The position numbers were made by a program, and so were the translations under genes. The notes beneath the pieces are model-generated. The model had not been told where the DNA came from. It did not search any database and saw only the letters and a program-made list of their open reading frames with translations. Below are positions 63,415 through 64,000 of a stretch of 64,000 bases of DNA, one piece after another (within the stretch, counting starts at the first letter, position 1; each line of letters starts with the position of its first letter). The DNA is from Anisus vortex (taxonomy: Eukaryota > Mollusca > Gastropoda > Planorbidae). Location: positions 28,313,991 to 28,377,990 of the forward strand of contig OX421500.1 in the NCBI GenBank assembly GCA_949126835.1, read 5' to 3'.

Positions 63415-64000
63415 GCATATATTAATCTCTTTATTTTTTATGCAAGCTATTCCGCCGCTAATGTCGTATTTTATAATCATTGTATGTAAATAACGTAAGT
63501 AATATAAATAAAGTAAAACATGTAATTAATATAAAATAATGTACACATGTAAATAATAGTCTAAATAATTGAAAAAAATTGTAGGAAATGTAAATATTCT
63601 AAATTGAGTAAATGATGTAAATAATGTAAGTAATCAAATCCATGGTTTAATTATAAATATTAATATTATATATACCGATATAGGTAAGTATTGGCTAAAT
63701 TTCGATCGGCAAGGAATTATTAAGCTTTTTATTATATTACCCTCAAATAGCAAAAAAAAAAAAAAAAGACAGAAGGATAAGCTTAATTTATATATACATG
63801 GTCAAAGGGACAGTACTCAGTAATTATCTAAAGTGTGAAAATATATACATATTAATTCCCTTGAAGAATGTTACTGTTTTGATTATTTTTTAACAGGGTA
63901 AACACAAAACTGGAAAAGCGTGAACATAGAAAAAGCGCATAAAGATTAGGGGGTACAGGAGAAAATACTAATCAGTTCACCTCTCAATCTAAACGTTGAA
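63415..64000. other. AT-rich sequence, nothing recognised
   Basis: No frame, exon or repeat structure beyond an A-run near 63750. Confidence 0.45.

Overview
The window is eukaryotic nuclear DNA: AT-rich, intron-rich, and carrying SINE, LINE, hAT, pogo-like, Helitron-like and LTR elements. The transposon mix and the channel gene point to an invertebrate, most likely a gastropod or other mollusc. That assignment is inference; no species marker is present.

One host gene dominates the + strand from about 5.7 kb to 54.2 kb. It is a TRPM-type TRP cation channel whose 5' end was not found, and it was assembled here by joining open exons with matching splice phase. Exons 5916-28193 give the N-terminal TRPM homology (SLOG-like) region. 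Exons 32276-33448 give S1 to S6 with the pore, exon 33960-34123 the TRP helix, and exon 34712-34808 the start of the C-terminal region. One stretch just before S1 is poorly resolved (a weak exon at 29520-29592). After exon 42093-42133 the gene continues as a chain of at least 14 short exons (44740-54184) of 30-42 bp. All begin and end in phase 1, and each encodes a degenerate 10-14 residue repeat often ending in a Q-T-like motif. No NUDT9-like or alpha-kinase domain is seen. This modular tail is the most unusual feature of the window.

Many mobile elements sit in the introns. Two LTR retrotransposons (14317-20637 on -, 35112-42026 on +) interrupt the gene, and a third (57694-63410 on -) lies 3' of it. 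All three have 4-bp target duplications and a SCAN-like capsid. Two of them show integrase upstream of reverse transcriptase, the order of Gmr1-like Ty3/gypsy elements; the third keeps integrase but no reverse transcriptase. Each carries different internal deletions or stops. Three solo LTRs (3562-4270, 4480-5155, 46795-47493) belong to the same group. A 3.3-kb pogo/Tigger-like transposon with TA duplications is at 20970-24268, and hAT-type MITEs with 8-bp duplications are at 24959, 28213 and 52882. LINE fragments, tRNA-derived SINEs and two Helitron-like 3' ends are also present.

The region 5' of 5.7 kb, the interval 54.2-56.3 kb and the last 0.6 kb hold repeats or AT-rich sequence with no supported gene.
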